From positions 20,600,501-20,664,500 of the forward strand of contig NC_079879.1 in the NCBI RefSeq assembly GCF_029227915.1: a stretch of DNA of 64,000 nt, read 5' to 3'. Shown one piece after another: positions 45,409 through 57,100 of the stretch (the first letter of the stretch is position 1; each line of letters begins with the position of its first letter). Position numbers and translations under genes: made by a program. This DNA is from Hydractinia symbiolongicarpus (lineage: Eukaryota > Cnidaria > Hydrozoa > Anthoathecata > Hydractiniidae). The notes beneath the pieces were generated by a model. The model saw only the letters and a program-made list of their open reading frames with translations. It was not told the DNA's origin and made no database searches.

Positions 45409-47943
45409 ATGGCTAGACGTTGTGCTTTTTCTGTATGTGGGAATGAAGATTATGCACTAGAAAGATGGAGGAGCTCACACACATGTTCCACAACTCGTGT
45501 TTTAGGAATGTGTTCGTGTGAACCACCGTTCTGGTGAGAAATATAACGCTAACTTGCTGCCTTTTTTAAAGAAGTTTGAACAGTTTGATGGCGGATAGCT
45601 GTACTGTTTTATTACGTTTTTTAAGATTATTCACCTTTCCAACAGTAAAAAAACACTTTTAAGGCTTTTAGCTGGCATAAAATAGAGCAAGTATGTAAAT
45701 ATATAGGTAGCGTAAAACTGGCATAAAACTAGCTATACAAAGCTAGCATAAAATTAACTACTTAGCTGTGATAAAACTACCAATTTTGCTGACATAAACT
45801 TGAGAACGAAGGAAGATTTTTAACATTTTTTATCCTCTATAACATACAAAATAACATTTTCAATTCAGGAATCCTTTTAAACCCGGCTCTATTTAAGTAC
45901 CAAGCTAGCCTAGTTTATTGCTATACTTTTGAGGTTTCTGTTCAGTTTGGAATAAGAGCTTTTTAATCCTACTGTCATGAAAACTTGTTGTACGAAATAA
46001 AATGAAATATATGAAAATATATATATGGATGTGCGACATTGTTTACCTGTACTAAGCGCTCACCGTGGATTACAATTCATATTTTAAGTTTTTCCGCAAA
46101 CATTTTAAGAAAATTTGCTATGATGGACACGACATGTAAACTGTATTTTTGCAGGAAAGTTATTTTTGGAAAAATATATTAACTTAAAACTCCCTAATGC
46201 TGTGTGTGTGCTTCACCCGATTTATGATATACTGCATGCTTCTACTAAAGCGCTCCACATGAATGATGGCACAGTTTCCTATTAATCGCTCCACCAGATG
46301 TTTAATATTGGGTAATACAGTTCCTTATCCAAACTTTTCAACACCAGGTCCCCCCATCTATTTAGTAGAAAAAATTGAATTTTATTATCCACAAGAAGAA
46401 TTAAATGGCTATATGTGCTGTAAATCCATAAGCATATGCACCATATTTTTGCTTGAAAACCTAGGGAGGCCAGTCCCACACTCTGCAATTCTTTCTATAT
46501 TGTTGTATTGTACATTATTATACGTAATTTTTGAGTTGTAGGGGGAGAGTTTCTGTTGAGGTTCCTGCCCCTGCCTACCCTTCCTATGCCTTTTATCGTG
46601 CCTGCCTACTACTATGCCCTTGCCTGTGCCTCCCATGCCTTGCCTACCCCTGCCTTGCTGATTCCCATTCCTGTCTCATTGCCGTGCTTAATGCCTTTGC
46701 CTTGGCAACCTCTCCGCAACCCTTTCTATATTGATATTAAGAAGCGTAGTAAAACTATTTTTACAAAAATGACGCTGAGAAATTGATGGCATTTAGCACA
46801 TCAACTTGACTCGTTAAACACATATTGCATCTTTTCATATAAATAAAGTTAATATGTTACTAAAAAACTATTTTAAAGTAATTAAAAGGTCTATTTAATT
46901 AATTGTTTACCATAAGAAATAGTAACGCTTACTGTGTTCGATCACGTTAGGGGGTTTGTTTACATACGAAATCCGCCATTATTAGATTACATCATTTTAA
47001 AATTATAATCGCGCTGAAATCGGAGAATGGTGTATTCTTAAAAGTGGTAAACCACCAGATGTTCTTACAAAACGTGTGATTTAAAAAATCTCTTTCTTAT
47101 TAAAACAAAAGGTTTTAACTTGACCTCGATCTAAATGCTAAAAGAGATAACTGAGGCAATTTGTGTAAGCACTGTCTTGGCGGTCAAAAAATGTTTGGAG
47201 GTGTATGTTAAGTTTGGTATAGAGTATTGCTAAGCTGCATGTATTAGTTGGAATTTTGTTAGTTTTTTGTTTATTGTCTTAAGGTCATAGGCTTCGTGTA
47301 TCTTTGTGTCTGCGTGGAAAAAGAATAATTCTTGTAAGATAACTAAGGGACAGCTTTTTCATAAACGCAAAAGTGTAAGCTAAATGTAAATAGGTCTGTA
47401 GATCCCCTTTCCCTGGGGATCCCCTTTCCATGAAATCATACACACTCGGATATGTGCTCCTGTTAAGCAGGTAGACGACAACAAGTTCAAAATACTTTCT
47501 GTTCTCTAAAAATCGATGTTTACAGTATAAGATATACTTAAATGTCAAAGCATTCTACCTCGTCCCAACGTCAAATTTACGTTTAGTATATACTTTTCGA
47601 TTTTGAGTGTCCCTAAGAACTTTGACTTTGTTGGAACTTTTAAACAGCAGATTATATATACAACATCCCATTGTTCATTTTAAAAACTTTTAAGAACACG
47701 AGGAGATCCTTAACTTTCCCATGCTGCTTTTAATTGTGATAAAATTGCTAAAAACAAAAGAATGAAACAATACCTAATCTAAGAATAGTCCAAGTTTGTT
47801 GTATAATATTTCTTCTTTTTTGTTGAGCAATACAACATATATAATTTTGTTTTAGGAATAGATATGTTGATGTCAGCCATGATGATTATTCTTCTGACAA
47901 TGAAATTCACCATCAATTAATGAACACAGGAGATTCATTATGA
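45409..47943 (+). CDS. tentative two-exon small Cys-rich protein
   Basis: Candidate exons are 45409-45533 (ends ctg|GTGAGA, phase 2) and 47856-47943 (after ttgttttAG). They join in frame to a 70-aa protein beginning MARRCAFSVCGNEDY with CSCEPPFW before the junction and an acidic tail. The first part has C-x4-C and other Cys/His that could bind zinc. No family was recognised. The exons straddle the inner inverted-repeat element boundary, so this may be transposon debris. It rests only on phase agreement and splice motifs. Confidence 0.2.
45700..46320 (+). mobile_element. decayed Helitron-like family 2 copy
   Basis: The plus strand matches the reverse complement of the array units in blocks: ctgtactaagcgctcaccgt, ttgctatgatgga, gaaagttatttttg and tactaaagcgctccacatga. 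Both termini are lost. Confidence 0.6.
46555..46715. repeat. degenerate CCTGCC-rich low-complexity tract
   Basis: Repeated tgcct/cctgcc words over about 160 bp create spurious open frames on both strands. No gene is inferred. Confidence 0.6.
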
Positions 47944-49096
47944 ATCCTTATAATATTGGAAAACTGTAAACAATGGATATATATCTAAATATCAAATGGA
48001 TGGATATGATATCAAAATAACTTGTACTGATAGAAATGATTTTCACGTAAAATGATACAGATCAAAACAAGAATTGCATGTTAAAGAACGTTCTGCTACA
48101 GACTGCAAACCAATGAAAATGTTATGTTAACTTATGCATATGAGTAGAATTTGTATATATGTTGCTTTTTATATGAGAATCTTCAGAATTGACCTAGTTA
48201 CTAAAACTTTTTTAAAGATTTCAAAGTATTAAACTACTTTTTAAACATAGTTGACAGGGGCATGTGAGGGTAAATAATATGCAGACATGTTAAATGTTTT
48301 GATGTTATTTTTCTGATTTCTAACTCTTTTCTGGCTTAATAAACTACTTAACTTTTGTGGAAATTTTTTAACAATAAAATTAATGCTTAATAGAAATTGG
48401 TGCAAAACTACATCAGTAACCTTAATATTAAACTATATTAACTTCATAAAGGGGTAACTACTATATACTTTTTGTAGACGTTAATTATGCGTTGCTATCT
48501 TACACATGCTGCTTTTGTTTTCGCATTTGCTGGTTGTTAACACAGGCTGTAATTTTCTAAACAATAATTCTACGTTGCACTGCTGTTGACTATCTATTCC
48601 TAAAATTGTCTTGTAATGTAATTTTTTGTGGTATTATTAGCTATTAGACTTATTGCATATTTTGAAATAAAGTAACTCCCAAAATTTGTAACTTGGCGAT
48701 TACTTGTACTCGTATTAAATGCGTAAAAAGTAAAAAAGATGCTTAGATAATACCAGTGTGGTATGTCATTCAAAGGAACTGTCGCAACGCTAACCCTGTT
48801 TCGAGTCTAATTTACTAAACGGAGTTTTCCATCCGCAAGTTTTAGCGAGGATATCAGTGTTAAACTACGGAGGTTACTTTTATTTATTGGGCTATAAAGA
48901 CACTTTCGTTTCTAATCTAGGAAAGATTTTTAATAACTAAAAACCTCACTTTTGGAAAGATTTTAGCTCCTTTTATAATAAAAACAAAAAACACCCGCTT
49001 TACCTCGTACAACACCACAACCCTTGATATTACTTTGCCAAAAATCGGTGAAATTTTGCCTAACCAGAAAAAAATCCTAGATCCGCCCCTGCACAT

Positions 49097-49561
49097 TTAC
49101 AAATATTCTTCTGATTACATCCGTAGTTGCGAGTCGTGCTTCTACTTAGGAGTACATATGAGCACGGACGATAAATATTTTTATTTTTCTATTTTACGTA
49201 ACGCTTTACGTATTTTTTACCATATTTAGGGTATGGGTGGGTAGAAAAGGTTAATTATTAACATTTGATGTGACTTTTGGTCACTGTCGACTAGGGTAGA
49301 TCATTCGAATAGAAAAAATATATATTGTAGTTGCTATAGCAACGACAAATTTCAGGCTTGTATTAGACTAACAACAAAATAACTATGACTTCTGCAATAA
49401 CCCTATGTTACTTTTAATTGTCTACACTGCCTTTTTTTTTTCTCAAAAAACCTACGGGTTAAGCAAAATATTAGTTAAATAGTCTAAGACCTAAAAGACT
49501 CGGCTTGAATATGGTTTAATTATTCTAGAACAAAATTAACAACAACCGTTTTGTGATAAAA
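49097..49561. other. intergenic, nothing recognised
   Basis: AT-rich with a T run at about 49,432. No supported feature. Confidence 0.45.
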
Positions 49562-49679
49562 TCTATATTATTATGCCCGTATACGTCTGTCCGTCCGTCC
49601 GTCTGTCTGTCTGTCAGGCAAAATGGTAGCTTAGCTGCGACGGGCGAACACGTGGATTTTTCCACGGGGTAACGACTTG
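49562..49679 (+). mobile_element. mini Helitron-like element (family 1)
   Basis: TCTATATTATTATGCCCG, then gtccgtccgtctgtctgtct, aaatggtagcttagctgcga, hairpin (acgtggatttttccacgggg) and aacgaCTTG. Flanked by A and T as for Helitron insertion. Confidence 0.75.
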
Positions 49680-50157
49680 TATCAACAATTGTTCCTACAG
49701 TTAGTACATTTTCCAAAGGACATACAGCTAGTTATTTTACTAGTATTGTTTTTCTTAAGTAGTCTCCATGTAAAACCGCACTTAAAATAGTTAGCTTTCA
49801 CTTTAAATGAGAAGTTAAATCTAAGGCATGGAATACACGGTCAATTTATTTTGCACCATTCCTCCAAAAAAAAAACTTTAAGAACATTTAGTTTGATATT
49901 AAGATTGGGAGCATAATAAGAACATGCTGGACCCCAACCAACCCTTTAAGGTTAAAACATTGTACGAAAAAGTATATATTGTGTTTGGATTCAGTTTTAC
50001 CTTTTTTCCAAATATATACAAAGATCTTTGCCCACTTCTCTTCCCTGTGTACACTTGTATACGTTTGTTTCTCTAAAGATGAATTTAAACTGAAATATAT
50101 AAAGAAAATCGTGAATTGATAAAAGAGATTTTATCTTGGTTTGTCTGTTTAGTTTTT

Positions 50158-50290
50158 ATATTATTGTGGAACGTTTATCATTTCTTGAACATAATAGTTT
50201 AGTAGGCGACGTTAAGGGGAGATCATTTTCCCGAAATGTCGCCTACTAAACTATCATTTTCAAGAAATGATAAACTTTTCACAATAATAT
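50158..50290. repeat. 133-bp long hairpin (56-bp arms)
   Basis: Left arm 50158-50213 and right arm 50235-50290 are reverse complements with about five mismatches around a 21-nt loop. Shared core: agtttagtaggcgac. No direct repeat flanks it. It could be a small foldback element or a hairpin RNA precursor. Confidence 0.8.
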
Positions 50291-52294
50291 GATCTAAAAG
50301 AATTGAATATGAATTTAGTGTGTATCCCATGCTTTATAACGATAATGAAAGTCAATTAACTTAACAAAACCATATTCTAAGTGATATGAGATTTAATCTT
50401 ATCTTATTTGGATACAGATATGATTGTATTTGCCAGCAGTTGAAAGAAGAACTTTCAAAAGAGGTGAGGTTTTAGAATTACTTTTATCATTTCTGTTAAC
50501 AAGTCCCAATATCCATAAAAATAGTTTTTCTAAATAATGTCGGAAATGTAATTAATATTGGAGTAAAATAACTACAGAAAGTAAATCAATACAGATTCAC
50601 AAGAAAAATAAAACTAATGATAAATCCAGAACTATTGTTATTTTGTGGCAAAATTCAGACTCGATGTTCTTCTGTTGACAACAGTAATCGAGTTTGAAGC
50701 TGTTGTTATTTTATTCTTATTTTTTAGCAAAATCAGAGGCTTTCAGGAAAGCGTGTAGCTATTTGTTTATTTTGACATTTTTCGTCATCTCTTTAACCTT
50801 AAACACGAAATCACAAGCAGTACGAAGATCTTGTCGGCCTCATTGTCGCCTAATTAATAATTTCATCTCCACGCAGTTGTACTGTACAGTAATTTGAGCT
50901 TGAAAACAAATTAGAATAAAAAAACGCTGCCATCTTGAAAATTAAAAATCGTTCAAGACCGCAGTGATCCAACCTTAGTAATGTTATCAAAAATAACATT
51001 TATTATAAGTGTCTGTTTTTTTAATATTTTGTCATGCAATCGTGACGCTGTGAAGTAAAAAGTTCTCAATTTGAAAGTTCGTAAAATAGCAATAAAAGTA
51101 CAAAATAAAAAATAAAACTGCATCTAAAGGATTTGTTTATGATTTTTGACAACAAAACATGGCAGCATCACAGTCCTGTAAAATCTTTTCCCCACTGCAA
51201 TTGTTGCAGGCTACTACCAGCTCTTATAGCATCAGCAATTTTGTGTAATACACTCACTACTCCCTTTAGTTTCCACAAGTAACCCCACCCACTTTTAAGA
51301 CTATGGTTTTCCTTACCAATTTTTTAGACCCGTGCGCCCTCTATTCGTTATTTTTGCTTGAAGAAATAAAACTTAAGGAATAAAGAATAAAAGTGTTTCA
51401 CTTAATAAATATCTTTCCTTCTTTTTCTTTTGCTAAAACCATCTATTTCCAATAAACATACACATGGTTTCGTGACATAAAGTTATTGATTTCACTCTCT
51501 TCTCCAACATTTTTTCATATCCGTGTATAAGTCCGCATAGCTCCACCCAGTTATGATAAGCCCATGTTTTTGTATGATTTTTCATGGGGTAGGCCCAAGA
51601 CTTTTATGTGCAAAAATGCCGTATTTTTGGGAAAAGCGCTGTTTTTATCAAAATATTTTTATGAGCATATCAAGCAAATATTGCAGGTTAAAAAAAAAAA
51701 TGATGTATTGTAGCCAACTTGGTTAAAATGTTGGTATTCATATAAAAAAGCGTGTAATTTGTTGGTGTAAGGGACGTGGCAGAGAATAAATAACACAGTG
51801 ATTAGCTTTTTCATTAGTAGTTCTTAGCACCCTGTTCAAATTTCTAAACCTTTTAATTCAACCTTTAAACGACATGCTTTCTTTGAAAGTCAGTCCAAAA
51901 AATACTTCCAAATTCAGTCGAAATAAGCATCAAATCGCAAAATATTTCTCAAATAATAAAATTTTTTTTTTTTCAAATGCCAGGCGAGTATTAAATGCTA
52001 TTGCATACATAGGACCTTTCAGATAGGACCAGCAATTAAAAATCTGAAGTTTTAGTTTCAGTAAGCCGTTCTATTAACAGCATTAGGTGATACACAAATT
52101 TGTGTATAAGCTGTATTGTTTTTTAATCATCTGCGTTCTAATATACACGTGATGCAATGTTTACTTACCGAAATATTTCTGTTGACTCAAACTTTAGAGG
52201 AACCAAGCAGATTATTCGAGTTATCGCGAAATTTGATAACTCAAATTTTGCCCAAAAAAACAAATTCAAACTTTTCAGGACATGTATATATATG
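50291..52294. other. gene-poor stretch
   Basis: About 2 kb of AT-rich sequence without coding signatures. ORFs at 50694-50897 and 52116-52298 show no domains. Confidence 0.45.
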
Positions 52295-52482
52295 CTAGTC
52301 GTTAGCTTGTGGAAAATTCCATGAAGATCGCCTGCGTAACCCTGCATTGCTATTTTTTGCACTGAAGTGAAGTAATGAATTTGTTTGGACTGAGAATATT
52401 AGTATGATTATAGGTGCGATTATAATGGCATTTTTCAATACGATTTTTAAATTAGCTTACAGGCAGACAGTGAGTATTAGAG
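52295..52482 (-). mobile_element. decayed Helitron-like family 1 element
   Basis: Minus-strand 3' end: a degraded hairpin (plus gcttgtggaaaattccatga) and CTAG at 52295-52298. The right side ends gcagacagtgagtattagagg, a decayed 5' end. Confidence 0.6.
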
Positions 52483-52740
52483 GAGCCGGGAGACCCATCG
52501 TCAAAATGCCGGGTTATATCACCCGTGATAAAGCATTGAACGCCAGTTTTAGCGTTTAAGTGCAAGCAGACCGTGCTGCACAATAGGGTTAGGGGCTTTT
52601 AGTATACAGTGGATATACAGTGTGTCCAGTGGAGTGCTTGCAGCGATATATCTCAAGTGAACCCACCATATACAAGCAATATTTTACATGTACTATTCTA
52701 TTAAAAAAGGCTACTGCACCACCGGATTAAACAAGGAATA
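52483..52740 (-). mobile_element. decayed Helitron-like family 2 fragment
   Basis: gccgggagacccatcgtcaa then aatgccgggtt parallels the family 2 terminal hairpin. It is followed by the module with cattgaacgccag and cagtggagtgctt. It abuts the family 1 element as in the main array. Confidence 0.6.
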
Positions 52741-53077
52741 AAAAATGGTACCTTTTGATGTGTGAAATTTACTTATGCAAAACAGCCTAAATTCAATTTT
52801 TTTATTCAAATTTCTGATGCTAAATTTCATTGCGGTTATTTGAAAGAGGATGAAAAGTTGTTTTAAAAATGGATAGTTTCTTATAAGAATTGCGCATAGG
52901 TAGAATATCCATATTGAAAAACAAAAAAAGTCAAAACTTAGCTGACGCAGCACATGTTTGAAAGCAAACACACATACATATCATACAAAAAGGACATCTT
53001 AAGCTAGGTTGTACCCAACTTCCAGAAAAACTACCCTTTGCTTTAGCTGTTTTGATAATGCATGCGATGGTGATTAA

Positions 53078-53600
53078 CCCTATTCGGTCCGTTTCTTTTA
53101 CATTTTTTTAATAATTCCTTAATGCTATGTTGCATGGCTACGATACTGACTTAATGCAATTTTTTTAGGTTCCATACCTTTCAGAGGTTTTCATATTGGC
53201 TGTTACGCGAAACTACCCCTAAATAACTTTTTTTGTCATTATCCTTAGAACTTTAAACTAAAAACACAACTTTGTTTCATCAAAAAATTTAATTTTGCAT
53301 GTTTTGTGATTAATCCGATTTCCCGATATTTTCGGATTTTACCCAAAAATAGGAAAAAACGGATTTTGGGGCAATTTTTTGCAATTTTTAATGCGATTAA
53401 TGTATAAAAAACGGAAAATATGTCAAACAACTTTATTTAGCTTTCAGAAACTTAAAACAGAAACTTTTGATGACGTCACAAAAAATGTGCTGATGCAAGC
53501 AAAAATTTATTGCTGCCATTTTGTTACTTTTGGACGTGCTAAGTTTGGAAAAGTCTATGAAAAGTTATAATATGTTCATAGAACCCCGAACCGAATAGGG
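53078..53600. mobile_element. piggyBac-type MITE, copy 2 (523 bp)
   Basis: Starts CCCTATTCGGTCC after TTAA (53074-53077) and ends GAACCGAATAGGG before TTGA (53601-53604), a one-base decay of the target site. It lacks the G-rich palindromes of copies 1 and 3. It keeps the TGACGTCA site (53471-53478). It lies about 530 bp upstream of the Mab-21-like gene. Confidence 0.85.
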
Positions 53601-53604
53601 TTGA

Positions 53605-54129
53605 ATAAATATGAAGGTGTTTTAAACTTATGACATAAACAGTGTTTAGAAGAGTGTCTGAGGGGACGCAACGGTTGGTAATTTAATCATTACGCCCATT
53701 GAAGGGGTAATAGTTTTCTGAGACACAAAGAACATTAGGAGAATTTCGTTTTAAAAGTTGACTACACATTCATTTATAAAAGAGCCACTTTGTTGGGTTG
53801 TGTTTCCTGAAAAATAGCGCAAGAGCTGTGAACATCATATTTCCAGATGTAACAGCTTCTTTAAAGCACTATCTCTGAATTACTAACCATTAAGTTGTTT
53901 ATACAATAAAAATGTGTTCGTGTCATTCTATGAGCATGGCATCTCGATACTTAAGACTTTAATAAACACCGAAAAAGGATAAATACTGAAGTGTTTCGTT
54001 CTTATTTCAAAAACCAATAATAAGCCATGCGAACTAATAGTAAGGCATACTTTTGATATTCATTAGGAGTAATACATAGCTACAGTTGCGTTTCACTGAT
54101 TTTTTTTTAGACTGCACAAGGAATAGAAA
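53605..54129 (+). other. 5' flank of the Mab-21-like gene
   Basis: No clear TATA box was found. A pyrimidine tract ending ttttttttAG (about 54,101-54,111) just before the start codon could be a splice acceptor for an untranslated first exon. Confidence 0.3.
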
Positions 54130-57100
54130 ATGGAAGTATTCGATTCAGTTTTCAATACCGTTTCAACTTTCACCAGCCCTTTCATTATCATTTTCATCCT
54201 CGCTATTATAATACTGACCATGTTGATTCCTCGCAAAATACGAAGATGGAGTATCAATGTTTTGACATGTTGTTTCAAATCCTGTCCAATTCGTTTATCT
54301 TGTCGTAGGGCAGATTATGATATTGAAACAATGATTGACCGTTTCCAGGAAGACTTACCAGATCCGTACTATTTCATTAAGCGCTTAGATCAAAATCCTT
54401 ATTTAGTAAAGATCCTCGATGTCTTGAACAGAAATGCTCGCCACTTTCAATTTTCCATACTACCTTGTGGAAGTTTGAGGGAAGGTTATGGTAAAGAGCC
54501 ACCTACTACTTCAGTTTTGTCTGCTGACTACGATATGATGTTATACCCATGGCGATGTTTAGCAAAGATTCCAGATAATTTAAGGTATGATCGTGGCGAG
54601 CTGCCAGAATCAGGGGGAAATGTTGTTTTTGAGGTGGCTAAATCTAACACTACGAGACCTGGATTTTGCCTAATCAAATACAGACAAGCAATGCATGAAG
54701 TCGCGGAAAGTCAAAAACATTGGTTTAAGTATGGTGTTTTACATGCCCTTGACGAGACGAATGACGTTACGGTTCTATGTAATGCAAATGTGAAATTGAA
54801 AATCAAAGAGGCGTTGGAGAAATCAAAAGGAGAGCTTTTGGATATTGACAAACTCGATCTAGAGAGTGATTATCATGTTGATATTACATCGCACGGTCCA
54901 GCTGTTAACGTTAAAATAGTGAAGGTTAATAAAGATATTTGTCCCCACAAAATTGTTGAGTACTGTACATATTGCTGTATCTGTTGTTTCTGTGGCTGTT
55001 GCTGCCTTTTATGCTGCGGAAAATCTTGCCACGACTGCTGCAATGGAGAGAAAATAGAACATTGCGTATTTGAAGGTGACTTTGTCCTTTCCATCTGCAC
55101 TAAAGAATGGCCTCAAGAAGCCAGAGGTAAATAGTTTTTGACAAAATTTATAATAGAAATTGTGTGAGGATAAAAAAATTGTTCAATTAATGTTATCGAA
55201 AAATTTTAACAGCTATCTGTTTGCTTATATCTAGTCTATGTAAAATAAGGTTAACAAAGGTGCAGGCATGCTTTCTAATTTTACCTTGTCACATATAACA
55301 CCAACCAAAGTGATTCTCGTAAAGCATGTTTATACCAGAGAAAAAGCACTGTTTAGCTTCTTAGAATTCTCTCCTTTCGTCTTATTTGTAGGTTGGTTTG
55401 ATCGTGCCCGTGCTTGGCCATCTTATGAAACTGTGGAAATAATACGAAGATCTGCAATCCACATTATTCCCAAAGCTTCAACCTCACTATGTGCCATACG
55501 ATACGTTACGCGTAAGTCCTAAGGATGTCGAAAACAAAATAAAAATCTTCATGCAACCTTTTTTTACCGTAGAGTCTCTCTGTTTACATTATTTGTAAAG
55601 ATTTCTCCTCATCTTAAATACATACAAATTTTCTTTTTGTCAATTTGGAACTAATTATGTGTTCTTTTATATTTTCCTACTTTAAAGTAATTTACCATGC
55701 GTGTTCGAGATAGAGACAGTTCACTGTATTTTGTATGGCATGAACGGTCGTTTGTGCACCGATAGCATTTGTTACAAAAAGTAATTTTCACTAATTATTC
55801 TCGAATTTACAAAATTCTTAGGTAAAATTTATTTTTCAAAAAAAACGTAACTATTGCGGAGTTCACTTACATTGTATTAAATTAGTCTCAAATACCCTAA
55901 TGCAACATTTTCAGGTCAACCTCTAGCGCACAATGAAAGACCGGATGGCTTTGAGCAAGATGTCGAATTTCGATATTCTTTCTCTGAAGCGGAACAAATC
56001 TTGGCTGCAAATGTTCCTCCCCAGGCAAGGGACGTATACATTGCTTTCAAGTCCACTATGAAGCGATTGGTGAAAGAAGTTGGTTGTAGCAACATGCAGA
56101 CATTCGCTTACAAAAGCATATTTTATAAAACATTGGAAGAACAAGTTCAAGGTTATTGGGAAACTAACAACTCAAACATCAGATCTGAATTCTTACTTAC
56201 TTTATTTCAGGTAAAATAAAATAATACGCCTATCTCGCCTTCTCATGATAACTTAGTGCCCAAAGGACCCTGCTTTGCATCCAGTAGTTTGCCTGCGTAA
56301 TGCCTTTCATTTTTTTTTGCCTGACTTTATTTACCCCACTATGACAATAATCAGTAACGATTTATTGCAAAACGGAGAATGTGAAAAGAACATCGGTTGG
56401 GAAATTAGACCATTCGAAGTACTTATAGACATCTTTAAGAAACATGTATTATTATTTTTGCCATAGAGATTTTACAGAGAATTGAGAGCTACTTATTGTC
56501 AACATTACTGGATTGAGGAACAAAATCTCTTTGAAGATTTACTTACGACAGATTCTGATCCTCCAGAAATTCAATTGCAGAAGAGGAGAGTTTATGATGA
56601 ACTGTTAAGTCATGTTGAGGTAGGAAGAAATATTCATTCAAAAGAAGATAAATTATTTTAGGATTGTCACTTTTGATTTAATCCTCAGGATTATTTACGA
56701 TGAAGTCCATAATTAGAGACAAAATAAATTGTATTTTTTAACCCTATTCGGTCCGGGGGGGCGGATTCCGCCCCCCCTGACGGTTTTTTTTAGTAACTCC
56801 TGATTGCTTTCTTATATGGCTATGATACTTACTGAGTTTCAACATTTATCTATTAGACACCTGCATGCTAAATTTTTAGGTCCCATACCTTTCAGAGGCT
56901 TTGATATTGGCCATTACTCGAAACTACCCCTAAAATCTCTATAAAATTCTTATAATGGGGAAAATATAATAACTCCTGTTAGGATTATCCTTAGAACTTG
57001 AAACTTGCAACACAACTTTGTTTTATCAAGAAGAATCATTTTGAATAATTTTGACACGACACTAATCCGATTTCCCGATTTTGTTGGATTTTACCCGAAA

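Larger units (their letters stand above)
45277..47035. mobile_element. inner element with 23-bp inverted repeats
   Basis: The sequence ATACACCATTCTCCGATTTC plus AGC at 45277-45299 recurs inverted at 47013-47035. A second paired block, tttcgtatgtaaacaaa, lies some 60-75 bp inside each end. No target duplication could be fixed. It is nested in the 44.6-49.1 kb element. Confidence 0.55.
44614..49091. mobile_element. 4.5-kb element with 16-bp inverted ends and 5-bp direct repeats
   Basis: The left end is GAGGGGCGGATCTAGG. The right end on the other strand is CAGGGGCGGATCTAGG (one mismatch), followed on both by a gttaggca block further in. CACAT flanks both sides directly (44609-44613 and 49092-49096). 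CAGGG-type ends recall hAT elements, but those duplicate 8 bp, so the superfamily is unsettled. No transposase was recognised. The interior is a nest of other elements: a foldback palindrome, an inner inverted-repeat element and a Helitron relic. Confidence 0.6.

Noticed and set aside
46531-46786. Overlapping Pro/Cys-rich ORFs
   Set aside because: They are produced by the CCTGCC low-complexity tract in two frames.
54873-55100. Minus-strand ORF opposite the Cys-rich region
   Set aside because: It is a shadow of the Mab-21-like exon 1.
56275-56466. ORF in the Mab-21-like locus ending in a stop right before exon 4
   Set aside because: At first it looked like a nonsense mutation or a 21-nt intron. 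Joining 56210 directly to 56467 (both phase 0) restores a continuous Mab-21 helix, so this ORF is intronic.
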